Assembly: GCA_030581615.1 (NCBI GenBank)
Contig: JAKTTT010000038.1
Coordinates: forward strand, 62,001-126,000
Source of the DNA: Alloascoidea africana
Lineage: Eukaryota; Ascomycota; Alloascoideomycetes; Alloascoideales; Alloascoideaceae
Length of the DNA stretch: 64,000 nt
Direction of reading: 5' to 3'
Below the pieces are notes generated by a model that worked only from the letters and a program-made list of their open reading frames with translations, was not told the origin of the DNA and did not search any database. The position numbers and the translations under genes are program-made. This document shows positions 10,353-20,628 of this stretch, one piece after another. How positions within the stretch are numbered: the first letter of the stretch is position 1; each line of letters starts with the position of its first letter.

Positions 10353-11843
10353 ATGGCAGGACTGACACGAAAGCGCAAGACTTCACATCCGGACAAGCAG
10401 GTTGAGAAAAGGAGAAAATCTGCTTCGAGATTGTCTGCTAATGGAGGAGGAGTACGCAAAGCAGTGAGAGCCGCCAGCGGGAGAGGACGCGGACGTCCAA
10501 AGAGCACCAGAAGCATTGGCAGGACGTATTCGACGAAGATTGAAATTAACAAGATTGAGAGCTTGAAGACAGAAAAGTTGAATGTTTATGTCTTTGGCAG
10601 TGGGTCCATGTCCGAGCTTGGTCTTGGACCAGAGGCCAGGACCAAAGAGGTGAAGAGACCTAGACTGAATCCTTTTTTACCAAAAGACACTGTTGGGATA
10701 GTCGATCTTGCTGCTGGAGGAGCACACACTTTGGCAATTGACCATGCCGGGAAGATTTGGTCCTGGGGAGGGAACGACCATGGTGTTTTGGGCAGAAACA
10801 CCACTGCTGTTGAAGAGAAATTGAGAGATATGGATGACGACGATAGCGACGATGAGGATGGAGATCTCAACCCTCTTGAATCCACTCCTGCGAAAGTTGA
10901 GGGCATTCCAGATGATGTAACAGTTGTTCAAGTCGCGGGCACTGATAATCTTTCTGTTGCTCTTACTTCTGAAGGACAGGTCTATGCCTGGGGCACTTTT
11001 AGATGCAATGAGGGCATTCTGGGTTTCACAGAACACATTTTGTTCCAAAGAACGCCTCTATTAATCCCATCGTTGAATAATATCGTCCAGCTTGCCGCTG
11101 GTAAAGACCATATTCTAGCGCTCACCGCCTATGGAACAGTGTTTGCTTGGGGCAATGGCCAACAATTCCAACTTGGTCGGAAAGTGATGGAACGAACGCG
11201 TTTGCAAACCTTGACTCCAAGAGAATTTGGACTCAGAAACATTGTTTTTGTTGGATCTGGCGAGTTCCATTCCTTTGCCATTGACACGAACGGACGAGTA
11301 ATGGCCTGGGGTCTCAACCAATTTGGCCAATGTGGTATACCAGTTCAAATTGAGGACAACTCTGTTGTGACCTCGCCTACCTATATTGACGGGCTCGATG
11401 GCAAGAACATAGTTGCAGTAACTGGAGGTGAGCACCACTCTTTGGCGCTATCCAAGGACGGAGAGGTTTATGTCTTTGGAAGATTGGACTCCCATGAAGT
11501 TGGCATCGCCAAAGACAACCTCCCCGAGACCGCCGTGAAGGACAAGTATGGCCGAGCCCGTTGCATCCCAGTTCCAACCAAGCTTACCAATATTCCCAAG
11601 ATCCGAGCCGTTTCTGCTGGAAGCCATCATAGCTTGGCGATTTCCGATGAGGATGGATCTGTCTATTCTTGGGGATTCGGAGAAACGTATCAGGTTGGCC
11701 ATGGACCTGCTGGAGAGGACATTGAGATCCCCACAAAGATTGAAAACACAGCAACCAGAGGCGTCAGCATGAGGTTTGTTGGAGCAGGAGGCCAATTCAG
11801 TGTGATTGCCGGTGTTCCTCCTGAGCAGAATGGCACTTCTTAA
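10353..11843 (+). CDS. SRM1: RCC1-type guanine nucleotide exchange factor for Ran
   Basis: The 496-residue protein is a seven-bladed beta-propeller of RCC1 repeats, the nuclear exchange factor for Ran/Gsp1. It sets up the RanGTP gradient that drives nuclear transport and spindle assembly. The N-terminus is basic (KRKTSHPDK, EKRRKS, GRGRGRPKS), which fits a nuclear signal and nucleosome contact. Repeats start near residue 76 (VYVFGSGSMSELGLG) and recur as WSWGGNDHGVLG, VYAWGTF, VFAWGNGQQFQLG, VMAWGLNQFGQCG, VYVFGRLDSHEVG and VYSWGFGETYQVGHG, each with the GxxHxLAL-type strand (AAGGAHTLAI, GGEHHSLAL, GSHHSLAI). An acidic loop (DMDDDDSDDEDGD) interrupts one repeat. Length and order match yeast Srm1/Prp20 (482 residues). 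No intron. Confidence 0.96.
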   Translation: MAGLTRKRKTSHPDKQVEKRRKSASRLSANGGGVRKAVRAASGRGRGRPKSTRSIGRTYSTKIEINKIESLKTEKLNVYVFGSGSMSELGLGPEARTKEVKRPRLNPFLPKDTVGIVDLAAGGAHTLAIDHAGKIWSWGGNDHGVLGRNTTAVEEKLRDMDDDDSDDEDGDLNPLESTPAKVEGIPDDVTVVQVAGTDNLSVALTSEGQVYAWGTFRCNEGILGFTEHILFQRTPLLIPSLNNIVQLAAGKDHILALTAYGTVFAWGNGQQFQLGRKVMERTRLQTLTPREFGLRNIVFVGSGEFHSFAIDTNGRVMAWGLNQFGQCGIPVQIEDNSVVTSPTYIDGLDGKNIVAVTGGEHHSLALSKDGEVYVFGRLDSHEVGIAKDNLPETAVKDKYGRARCIPVPTKLTNIPKIRAVSAGSHHSLAISDEDGSVYSWGFGETYQVGHGPAGEDIEIPTKIENTATRGVSMRFVGAGGQFSVIAGVPPEQNGTS

Positions 11844-12168
11844 AATCAAGTAACTTGTCTATCTTTTTTTTTTTTGCCCTCCATTGTATTTGCATAAATC
11901 TGTCTACTTTGTTTTTCTCTTGTCTCCACCAGAAAGAAGACAATATAAAAGAAAAGAAAATTTAATAACATGTATTGTTAAATTGTTGTATTTAGTTCTT
12001 GTTTTGTTTTTATTGATGTATTGTATAAAGTCATAATAGTAGTAATAGTGATCGTTTAGAATCATCCGTTTGGTTCAAGAACTTTTACGTAATGGCAAAC
12101 AAACAGAAACTTTTTTACTATTATCTATGCAATGAATACCTGGGCTAATGGTGAGACTATTTGATTGC
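11844..12168. other. Intergenic between convergent SRM1 and VPS51
   Basis: AT-rich with a T-run at 11864-11875 and TATAAT/GTAATAGT-like repeats. Likely the two 3' UTRs. No gene seen. Confidence 0.5.
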
Positions 12169-13189
12169 TCAGGTATCGCGTGCTATCAGCCGTATTTTTC
12201 CTAAAGATGACTGTAAGCGCTCGATATCTGGAAGCTCTGTAGTCAAATCCTCTTGCATCTGGAATAACGTTAGATTCCACTATATTTATTTTGAAAGGTG
12301 TCGTCAATGTCACTTACAGAATGGAGATTGTTAGCAGCTGCAATCAACTTGTAGTAGTTGTTATAAACCAAAGCTTTTTGTTCGCTTTCCAGGGTGCGGA
12401 TTTCTGGAAAAGGGCATTCATTTGTTAGAACAGAGATGTTAATACCAAACAATTCAACATTTGTTTACCTTGTAACAGCCTATTCTCGGTCTTGAGCAGG
12501 TCCAAAGTCCCACTCTTCTCAATAACACTCTTTGAATACAACTCCTGGTCAAGCTCATCATTCTCATCCCGTTCATCGTCAAATGGAGCCGCAGCCACAT
12601 TTGCCTTTGTTATTGCATCAATTTTGTAAAACTCTCGGAGGGCATTCCGACGTCTCGCAACACTGTTTGCCCTCCCTCTTCTCGTGGAATTTGAATTTGT
12701 TATTATGCCCAATCCAGTGGGCACATTCGAGGTAGGACTTTTCATGCCCGGGCTTCCTGGACCAAAAGCATTCGGCGGGTCTGGTGTACCATTGAACTGA
12801 ACCGTGCGAGGCGAGCCAACAGAGCTATTGCTTCCATTTCTGTCTGCATTGAGAAAAGGAGACAGCGAATGCCTTTGCGAAGAAGGGGGAGCCTGTGGTT
12901 CGAGCCCGCTCTCCATTCCTTCCAAAACCCCTTCGATCGAGGGACTCGCATGGCCCTCCTCTCGAATAGTAGACTTGAAATTGGGGTTTGAAGCCGATCT
13001 CAGACCCCGTCGCTGGCTGGACACAAATCCAAAGGGCATGGGCACGGTGGGGCTGTTTCGGGCCGAGAGCGACTTGGGAGACACGCCGTTCTGGAGCGAG
13101 CCGCTGGACGAGTTCGTGTGCAGTGTGAGGGCCGACGGACGGGCCCGCCGGTGCGAGATGAGGCCTGGGTCTGGCGTGGAAGGGCCCAT
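12169..13189 (-). CDS. VPS51: VPS51, small subunit of the GARP/EARP tethering complex
   Basis: Three exons (13189-12469, 12403-12318, 12258-12169) encode 298 residues. Intron 1 (65 bp) and intron 2 (59 bp) have GTAAAC/GTAAGT 5' ends, TCTAAC branch sites and CAG 3' ends, and the joins keep frame. Exon 1 gives a long Ser/Pro-rich N-terminus, then the Vps51 core: RNALREFYKI near residue 180, LLKTENRLLQ, and after splicing EIRTLESEQKALVYNNYYKLIAAANNL. The short last exon encodes MQEDLTTELPDIERLQSSLGKI, a predicted helix. Vps51 links the GARP complex (Vps52/53/54) to the t-SNARE Tlg1 for endosome-to-Golgi retrograde traffic. ATG 13189 is the first in-frame ATG; the frame stays open above it without another ATG. 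The 5' part is GC-rich, unlike the rest. It is longer than S. cerevisiae Vps51 (164 residues) because of the N-terminus. Confidence 0.88.
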
Positions 13190-13312
13190 CGTGGAGTCGA
13201 GGGCCTGGTTGTGGAGGACACAAACCGCACTGCGCAGGGCGTGCTGGTGTAGCTGGATCGAGTCTTCTGACAGCCGCCAGCCAGGCACGGGCCTCCAGCT
13301 CTTCTCCACGCC

Positions 13313-15244
13313 ATGGCTCCCGAACGGCCCTCGCCCTCGCCGCTGTTTCCCAAGGACTCGATCTCGCCCCGCGACTGCTCACTGATCCTGCCGCCGCGGC
13401 CGGTCTGTGTCAGCGGGCCCGTCAGCGTGTTCGTGGTTCTTGCGGAGCCGGCCCTCTTTCTCCAGGGGTTCACCAAGGCAGAGTACTCCGTGCGTCCTCC
13501 GGCCATGCTGAGAGGATCCCTGGTCCTGAAGATCGCGAGCTTGGAGAAAATCAAGTCCGTTTCTCTGAAATTCACAGGCACCTCTGCGACAGAGTGGCCG
13601 GAAGGCATTCCTCCCAAACGTCAGCAGTACGTGGAATCCGCGGACCTAATCTCGCACAGGTGGGCCTTTTTGGACCCTCACGACCCCTACAGCCCGGGCC
13701 TGTGTAAAGCAGACGTCTTCAGGCCCGTCGCCGAGCAGCGGCCAAGGCTCAGATCAGGCAGTCTGGACAGTAGCAATAGCGTGCCCAGCCTCGATCCGCC
13801 TCCGTTCAAAGAACGAGACTCTTTTGTGCAAAAGCTGAAGAGAGCGGCCGTTTCTCCAACCTTCGGACCTAGACACTCCTCGTCTTCGGAAATATCATCA
13901 GCGCAGATTGGCTCGATACGATCGACACAGACACAGCTACAGCAGCGCAGGTCATCGTCCGTGGGGAAAGAGCAGAAGGCTGCCGCCGACTCCTTTTCGT
14001 CAAAGGGATATCATACTTTCCAGCCAGGTGAATACACCTATGGGTTTGAGTTGGCTATCGACTCCAGGCACCCTGAGACCATATCTTCAACTTTTGGTTA
14101 CGTCAAGTATAAACTGGAGGTGTCGATAGAGAGATATAGCGCTTTCAAGTCAAACATAGCTTGTATCTGCCCTGTACTTCTGGTAAGGGCACCCTCAGAC
14201 TCTTCACAAGAGGATAGCGAATCGATATCGATCATAAAGGACTGGGAAGACCAACTGCATTACGACATTGTCATTGGCGGCAAGTCCTTCCCCATAAATT
14301 CCTACATCCCGATAGCCATGACCCTTGTGCCTTTGGACAATGTTCAATGTCATAGAATACGGGTGTTTTTAACGGAAACCACCGAGTATTATTGCAGAAA
14401 TAAAAAAGTCCATAGAGTCGAACCCATCAAAAAACATTTGCTAATGGATCATAAAGCTCAAGACAAGGGTTCTTTGCTTGATGTCCAAGAAGGAGCATCC
14501 GAGTTTCTGTTCCAGGTCTACATTTCCGAACTCATGGGACTTCGCAGAACCTTGCGACTTCATCCAGATACCAGTTACGATAACATTCAAATCCACCATT
14601 GGATCAAAATAACCCTGCGCTTGTCAAAGCTTAACACGGAAGATCCTTCCAAGCGTAGGCATTACGAGATTTCGATCGATTCGCCCATCCATATTCTTTC
14701 ACCTTTATGCTCAAAAGCAGTTCTTGGATTGCCACCTTACGGGTATCACTCTCTCGATATGTCCACTCACCGTGAATCTCATCAAATCGCGCTAGATATG
14801 AAAAGACAGCATGAGGAGAGCTTTTCGAAAGCACATTTAGAGAGTAACCTCTACAAACCTCCCGAAATAGAATCCGATCTAAACTCTGGAGAAAACCTGT
14901 ACGGAAATTTCAATTCTGCCAGCTCTTATATATCCCCAACTCTTAGTGGAGGTGTCGTTAGTACTCCTCCATTGCAGGCCTTGCCTTTAACGACTCCATT
15001 ACAATCATATTCCCCTAATCTTGAGCCTCTGGATGATCCACCTCCTTATTGTGAGACCACCACTACTTCGACATCTGCAACAACACAGGACCCATCAGAG
15101 ACAATGGAAAGAACTGTTCCTGGACTTTGCTACTCTCCTCGCTCGGTCGATTTAAATAATGATCCTAAAAATCAAATGAAATCTAAAAATGACACAAAAG
15201 AAGCTGGCTTCAGTTCATCTGTATCTAATTTATATTCTCAGTAA
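13313..15244 (+). CDS. Alpha-arrestin, ALY1/ALY2-like ubiquitin-ligase adaptor
   Basis: The 643-residue single-exon protein has an arrestin N-domain beginning at about residue 25 (LPPRPVCVSGPVSVFVVLAEPALFLQGF, then GSLVLKIASLEKIKSVSLKFTG). A Ser-rich insert (about 140-230) precedes the conserved block FQPGEYTYGFELAI and YVKYKLEVSIER. The C-domain includes YDIVIGGKSFP, NSYIPIAMTLVPL and the YYCRNKKVHR.EPIKKHLL segment typical of Aly-type arrestins. The tail carries one PPxY-type motif, DDPPPYCE (about 573-580), the expected binding site for the Rsp5 WW domains. Alpha-arrestins direct ubiquitination and endocytosis or sorting of nutrient permeases. It is divergent from VPS51 with only 123 bp between start codons, and both 5' ends are GC-rich. 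Assignment to ALY rather than ROD/ROG is moderate. Confidence 0.88.
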   Translation: MAPERPSPSPLFPKDSISPRDCSLILPPRPVCVSGPVSVFVVLAEPALFLQGFTKAEYSVRPPAMLRGSLVLKIASLEKIKSVSLKFTGTSATEWPEGIPPKRQQYVESADLISHRWAFLDPHDPYSPGLCKADVFRPVAEQRPRLRSGSLDSSNSVPSLDPPPFKERDSFVQKLKRAAVSPTFGPRHSSSSEISSAQIGSIRSTQTQLQQRRSSSVGKEQKAAADSFSSKGYHTFQPGEYTYGFELAIDSRHPETISSTFGYVKYKLEVSIERYSAFKSNIACICPVLLVRAPSDSSQEDSESISIIKDWEDQLHYDIVIGGKSFPINSYIPIAMTLVPLDNVQCHRIRVFLTETTEYYCRNKKVHRVEPIKKHLLMDHKAQDKGSLLDVQEGASEFLFQVYISELMGLRRTLRLHPDTSYDNIQIHHWIKITLRLSKLNTEDPSKRRHYEISIDSPIHILSPLCSKAVLGLPPYGYHSLDMSTHRESHQIALDMKRQHEESFSKAHLESNLYKPPEIESDLNSGENLYGNFNSASSYISPTLSGGVVSTPPLQALPLTTPLQSYSPNLEPLDDPPPYCETTTTSTSATTQDPSETMERTVPGLCYSPRSVDLNNDPKNQMKSKNDTKEAGFSSSVSNLYSQ

Positions 15245-17164
15245 CGCTAATAATGAAGAAACATATTACTAAAAGGTTTTAAAACAAAGACTAATCAACA
15301 AGTAAAGGTCACCGTCTATTTTTTTGCTCTCTTTAATTTTTATTTGTTCTAATGTTTTGAAGCAGCTTTTTTGTGGTTTTGTATCTATATTTGTTATCTT
15401 GGTTTCTGTTTGTTGGCTTGGTTTTGTATGTCTATGGCATATATGTAGAGATTAGAATGTTGTGGTTCAAATGATCTGGCCTTGTAGGTCAGATGAGTAA
15501 ATGGATTCAAATGCATAGCAGTTTTATCGGAAAATCAGTGGTGAACTGGTGCCTTTTGAATCCCTTAATTATTTGTATCTAGGCGGTTAGAGATCATTAT
15601 CATAGCTTTATCATCTAATTCTTTTGTTTACGGATTTAACAAGCCCTGTTATCCTTTTAGTGAACTGGTAGTTCTTTTATTACTATTGTGGCAACAATTT
15701 TCGACAGACAAGTGGGATAACGCCAATTGATCATAAATTTGTTCAAATAAGTTAGCAGTTTCTTTAGTTTATTATTTTACTCCTAAATACTTAACTAACG
15801 TCTCCATATTATGTCATCTTTTGTCCGTCGAGTTAAGAGATATGGCATATCTCGACGCATGTAAAAGTTCCTGTTCAGAAACGCTCGATATCTTGGTTTA
15901 AATTTTGGATTATCCAACCATTTCCTTATGCCAAAGATACTAAGGCTAGGTGGGTATTACCGTCTGTGACTAGAAATAATACCATGTTGGCTTGGTCAAT
16001 TTTCAACCGTAGTTATCATTAATTGCCTTTTGATAACTCCGTAATTGTTTGCTATTGTTTCTTCAATCGAGAGTCTATTAAGTGCTTCTCTTTTCTTTTC
16101 GTCTCATGAGTCTTATCTGATGTGCAGGCATAAATAGGCTTTAGCTCAACAATTTTCCAGAGTGTATGACTTTTATGCTCAGGTATAGTATGCTTTACTC
16201 CATTACTCACTGGGCCTCTTCCACTTCTGCCTTCTAGATAATTCTACTTTTAATTCTTGGTGATTTGTTTCTAGCTGTAGAGAGTCCAAATTTTATTGTA
16301 ATGCCTAATCTGACCTTATGACACTTTGTTGCTTGGTAGCAGTCTTTCCACCTCAGCGCTTGAGTCACTTCCAACGTCAGCCTAAAGAGCATTCCTTATT
16401 AGTTATAATATTCAGAAGTTTTAGAGCTTGATCGATGTTTTCCGCCTTCTCAATGGCGACAAATCCCATTCTGCTAGTGGAGCAAACCTAATCTATTCGA
16501 AGTTCAAGCAAGTACTTCTGGCTATAGATGAATGAGAATTTTAAAAAAAAGGACCTTCTTGATAGTATTTTTTTTAATGAAGTACACGCTGTAAGTTGGA
16601 AAAATGCACTGTAGACAAAGAATTCTTTAAATTTGGCCAAGTATAAATCTTTCTAGAACTGATGCCTTGATTCAACCCTAGTTAACACGTTTTAGGTTTA
16701 CTTGGGAGTAATAATTTCATCCAGTAGAAAAGCGCCAGAGTTTGAAATAAATGTCATTGCATTTATTGTCAAAATTTGTGCAATTCGCGCAAAGGAAGAT
16801 AACGTCACTATTGAGTTAGAAACGACACGCGGGGGTCTGGGAATTTGGACACGAACTGTATCGAACTTTTCACGATAATTTGCACAAAGACTCGATAAAC
16901 CTCATGACGATTCTCAAGCTCGCCACTTGTCGATGTCGCTCCCAACTTCATTGAGATGTCCTCTTTGAATCTACAGGAACAAAATTTGAAAATAAATGTA
17001 ATGACAAGAGCAGGAGAAGCCACATGAATTGTAACCTATAGTAATAGAGAGAGAAAAGGAGTGAACTAAAAGTCTAAGAGTCAAGGTCCAGGAACAACGG
17101 TTAACTAGGGGGATAACTATGGGTTGGTGAACCAAGTGTTGAAGAATAAGATGGTGTAACAATC
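15245..17164. other. Gene-poor, AT-rich region
   Basis: About 1.9 kb with no supportable gene. Short open frames (for example 16808-17023 on the minus strand) have no recognisable domain. A stretch near 16395-16500, read on the minus strand, gives GFVAIEKAENIDQALKLLN, which resembles the end of an RRM, but flanking frames are broken and I do not call it. The region may include eroded flanks of the retroelement fossil that follows. Confidence 0.45.
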
Positions 17165-17640
17165 GGAAACTAATCCAATTTGACTAATTCTTATCCCTCT
17201 AAGCTCACTGAACTTTACTATTCCTAGATCTTTTGGTAGCATGCCCACTATCAGGTCCTAAATACTGATATGGGTAGTTTATATTACTTCTTTTTCTACC
17301 CAATACACCGCACAAACAGAAGTCTTATCTCAAAGTGCTTTGATCGTTCATAGTACGCAGGACATCCTTCATAGATAATCGGAGGAAGATGAAGGTCAAT
17401 TGCTAGTTCTTCCAGAATAGTTCTCATACACAAACACTTTTTGACAATCCCACTGAGTTCCCTTTTTCTTTCATAGACCATCCCAAAATTTGTAGCTCTC
17501 CCTTCAAATATCTTAGTACACCCTTTGCTGCTTTTAAATGAATTTTCTTTTGGCGTTTTCAAATATCCGCTTAGAAGGCTTACAGCAAAAGACAAGTCTA
17601 CTCTCATGTGTCGGAAGCGTTTAGTAATTTACCCATTTTA
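17165..17640 (-). mobile_element. Ty1/copia-type LTR retroelement fossil (RNase H end of pol)
   Basis: On the minus strand the sequence matches the last part of copia-type pol. It contains the segment preceding RNase H (GKLL then SFAVSLLSGYL), the RNase H core (LEELAIDLHLPPIIY), the hallmark end SKHFEIRLLFVR corresponding to the .KHIDIRYHFVR motif, and a tail resembling the LTKPL..KFE.LR end of pol. It is broken in several places and the rest of the element (gag, protease, integrase, most of reverse transcriptase) is not found. No pair of long terminal repeats could be identified. Heavy divergence suggests an old insertion. Confidence 0.6.
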
Positions 17641-18143
17641 CTTCTGTAATAAGAGGCATCACAATTTGGTTTTTGATTCCAGTGGTAGAAGCAGTGATTA
17701 TATCATTCCTTTAGAAACAGAGCAAATCGTAAGATAGTAGACAGATATTGAGGACTTGTTGCTTACCTTTTCTGTTCTTTGAGTATTGTTGAGAAGAAAA
17801 GAATCTGACTATTGAAGGTGAGCAAGAAGGACTTTCTCAATTCGTAACTATACAATTGTCTTAGAATAGAGATTACAAAACGAGATAAAAGCACCGATTG
17901 GTTGGTTTCTCTACTATTTCCCACCTTGCTGTCATGTTATCAAAATTTTCCTACTTCTACTTCTCAGACAGAATTGTAATCATTTTACTGTGGAACTGTT
18001 CAAGGTGCCTGCCTGTATGCTGTTTTCGTGTAGCGCACAAAACCCGGACTTACCCGGACATGTTCCCAAGCAGGTGAGTCAGATGAGAGGAGAGAAACAG
18101 ACTGAAAAAAAAAAAGCTCCTGGCCCTTTAGAATCTCTTTTCT
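17641..18143. other. Intergenic: HTS1 promoter region
   Basis: AT-rich with a TGAGTCA site at 18075-18081. The first part may be eroded retroelement sequence. No gene seen. Confidence 0.5.
18075..18081 (+). promoter_or_regulatory. TGAGTCA, candidate Gcn4 site
   Basis: A perfect 7-bp match to the Gcn4/AP-1 consensus TGASTCA, 63-69 bp upstream of the first HTS1 ATG. In S. cerevisiae HTS1 is under general amino-acid control by Gcn4, so the context fits. Function here is inferred. Confidence 0.55.
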
Positions 18144-19982
18144 ATGCAAAGGCTTTACGCACGCAAGCCATTATATAGTTATCGACTGAGTTTTACTTCA
18201 ATTTTGTGCCGATTGACCAAGAATCAGCAGATAACGACATCAACAATTTCAAACATAGGGTATACCAGAAGAATGTCAACTACACCAGCTGCAACAGATC
18301 CTGTTGTTGAAAAAGAGCAGAAAACAAAGCCCCAACCTGTACATACTCATCATGAGAAGAAGGGGAAAAAGTCGGCGCAACAATTTTCACTAAAGGTTCC
18401 CAAGGGCACGAAAGGTAAGCCTTTCATTTTTTACCAACTAGATTGGGGAGAAGGTTATTAACTTCAAACATGATTAGACTGGGCCAACAGTGACATGGTG
18501 ATTCGGGAAGCGATCTTCAAATCTCTTACGGACATTTTCAAAAAGCATGGTGGTGTAACGATTGATACACCTGTTTTTGAGCTTCGTGAGATTCTTTCTG
18601 GCAAGTACGGAGAGGACTCAAAGTTGATCTACAACTTGGAAGACCAAGGTGGAGAACTTACATCTTTGAGATATGATCTTACCGTTCCATTTGCCAGGTT
18701 TTTGGCAATGAACAATGTGCAGAACATGAAGCGATACCAGATTGCAAAAGTCTACCGACGAGACCAGCCCGCGATGACCAAGGGTCGAATGAGAGAGTTT
18801 TACCAGTGCGATTTCGACCTTGCTGGGTTGTACGAGAGAATGGTACCCGATGCAGAAGTATTAAAGATTTTGGTCGAGGGTTTAACCACGCTGGGAATCC
18901 AGTTCACTGTTAAAATCAACCACAGAAAGATTTTGGATGGTATCTTTGAAGTTTGCGGTGTGAAGGAGGAAGACATTCGGAAAGTGTCCAGTGCGGTAGA
19001 TAAGCTGGATAAACAACCATGGAGCGAAGTCAAGAGAGAAATGACTGTTGAGAAAAATCAGCCAGAGGATGTTGCTGACCGAATTGGTGAGTACGTGAAG
19101 CTGAAGGGCTCACTTTCAGAACTTTTGGTCAAGTTGAAAGAAGATGCTGTTTTGCAGAATAACAAATCCGCTTTTGAAGGTATTGAAGATATGGCGATCT
19201 TGCTCAAGTATACTGATGCATTCAACATTTCGGATTACTTTTCTTTTGATCTCTCTCTTGCTCGAGGTCTCGATTATTACACCGGTGTCATTTACGAGGC
19301 TGTTACAGAGGGCTCAGCGCCTCCACCCAATGCTAGTGAGCTGAAAGAAAAGGCAAAAGCAGATAAGAAGAGCAGTAAGAAGAGCAAAAAAGCCGCAAAG
19401 GAAGAGGACGACGATGATGCCTCTGATTACGTTGGAGTGGGTTCGATAGCCGCTGGAGGCCGTTATGACAACCTGGTTGGCATGTTTGCCGGCACGGGGA
19501 AGAAAAATAGTTCTATTCCCTGTGTTGGAATATCTTTTGGAGTCGAGCGCATCTTCTCGATTATAAAGGCTCGCCAACGGCTTGCGGATCAAATCAGACC
19601 CTCGCAGACTCGAGTCTTTGTGATGGCCTTTGGCGGTGGTAAAGAATGGGATGGATTCCTCGTTGAAAGAATGCAAGTTGCGGCCAAGCTTTGGGAAGCT
19701 GGGATAGAAACCGAGTATCTCTTCAAGTCGAAGGCAAACTACAAGAAACAGTTTGATGCCTCTGATAAACTTAGATGTCCAGTTGCTGTAATTCTGGGTC
19801 AGGAGGAATATAGCAAAGGCACCGTGAAGGTCAAGAAGCTGAACCAAGGTGAAGAAGCAGATGAAGGAGAAGATGTTCCTATAGATCAACTTGTTCCTAC
19901 CGTGCAACGGAAACTCGATGAGATAACCGCGAGTTCTGCAGGTGGTGTTGAAGCAATCACTTCGCTTTTGAGAGGATTATGA
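18144..19982 (+). CDS. HTS1: Histidyl-tRNA synthetase, dual mitochondrial/cytosolic
   Basis: Two exons (18144-18414 and 18478-19982) encode 591 residues. The 63-bp intron has GTAAGC, TTATTAAC and TAG, and its removal gives [18 protein letters not shown], the conserved class II start region. The first 43 residues are rich in Arg, Ser and Thr, have no acidic residue, and look like a mitochondrial presequence. A second in-frame ATG at 18273 would start the 548-residue cytosolic form, the arrangement known for yeast HTS1. Motif 2 is [22 protein letters not shown]; histidine-binding segments are [10 protein letters not shown] and [11 protein letters not shown]; motif 3 is [12 protein letters not shown] Lys-rich insert ([21 protein letters not shown]) before [10 protein letters not shown] is longer than in S. 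cerevisiae. A C-terminal anticodon-binding domain follows. The enzyme charges tRNA-His in both compartments. Confidence 0.96.
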
Positions 19983-20628
19983 AAGATTTAGGTTACAATG
20001 AAAATATCTATACACGCTGACACACAGTTTCTCCTCCTCTTCTGTCATTGATTCAGTAAAAAATGCATTTCTTTTAAAAATTATTATCAACTAAGCACTG
20101 TAGTCCACTACCAGTATGATATAAATGTATAAAGAATATATCAGATGTTGAATGCTGATAAGCAAGGAGGGCATTTTCTTTAGTTAGAGCAAAACCAAAA
20201 AGCTCAAAAAGGCAAGATGATTTCGCAAGATTTTTGTATAATTAGGTAATGGGGGACAAAAATAAATAAAAAATAAAATAAAATAAAAGAGTAAGTGAAT
20301 ATCAAAAATCAAAAATCAAAAAACAGCAATGCAAAAGTGTCTTCAAATGAAGCAGTCATCTCATAAAAATACCTAGTCGCAAGTAAAACTAACAAAAACG
20401 ATACAAATAAAGAAAAAAAAATAAAGTAACAAAAGGTAAAATACAAATAATATGTTGAGAGAATTAATCTTCCTATCATATTCTCTTTTTGAACCAACAC
20501 TTCTAGGAGTGGTTGATTCAAATCAGTCATAAGCGACTTGATATCAGGAGGACATCAAAAAAGGGAAAGAAAAATAGAAAAATTATGGCGTGGGGTATCT
20601 CCTAATAATATCGCACTTTTTTCTTCTA
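19983..20628. other. Intergenic between convergent HTS1 and the next gene
   Basis: 646 bp, extremely AT-rich with AAATAAAATAAAAT repeats (20262-20290) and ATCAAAAATCAAAAA units. Probably two 3' UTRs. No gene seen. Confidence 0.5.

Noticed and set aside
16395-16500. Minus-strand GFVAIEKAENIDQALKLLN resembling the end of an RRM
   Set aside because: Only one short segment fits; the surrounding frames are interrupted and no RNP motif precedes it.
16808-17023. A 71-codon minus-strand frame near the copia fossil
   Set aside because: No domain, no supporting splice partner; left as unexplained sequence.
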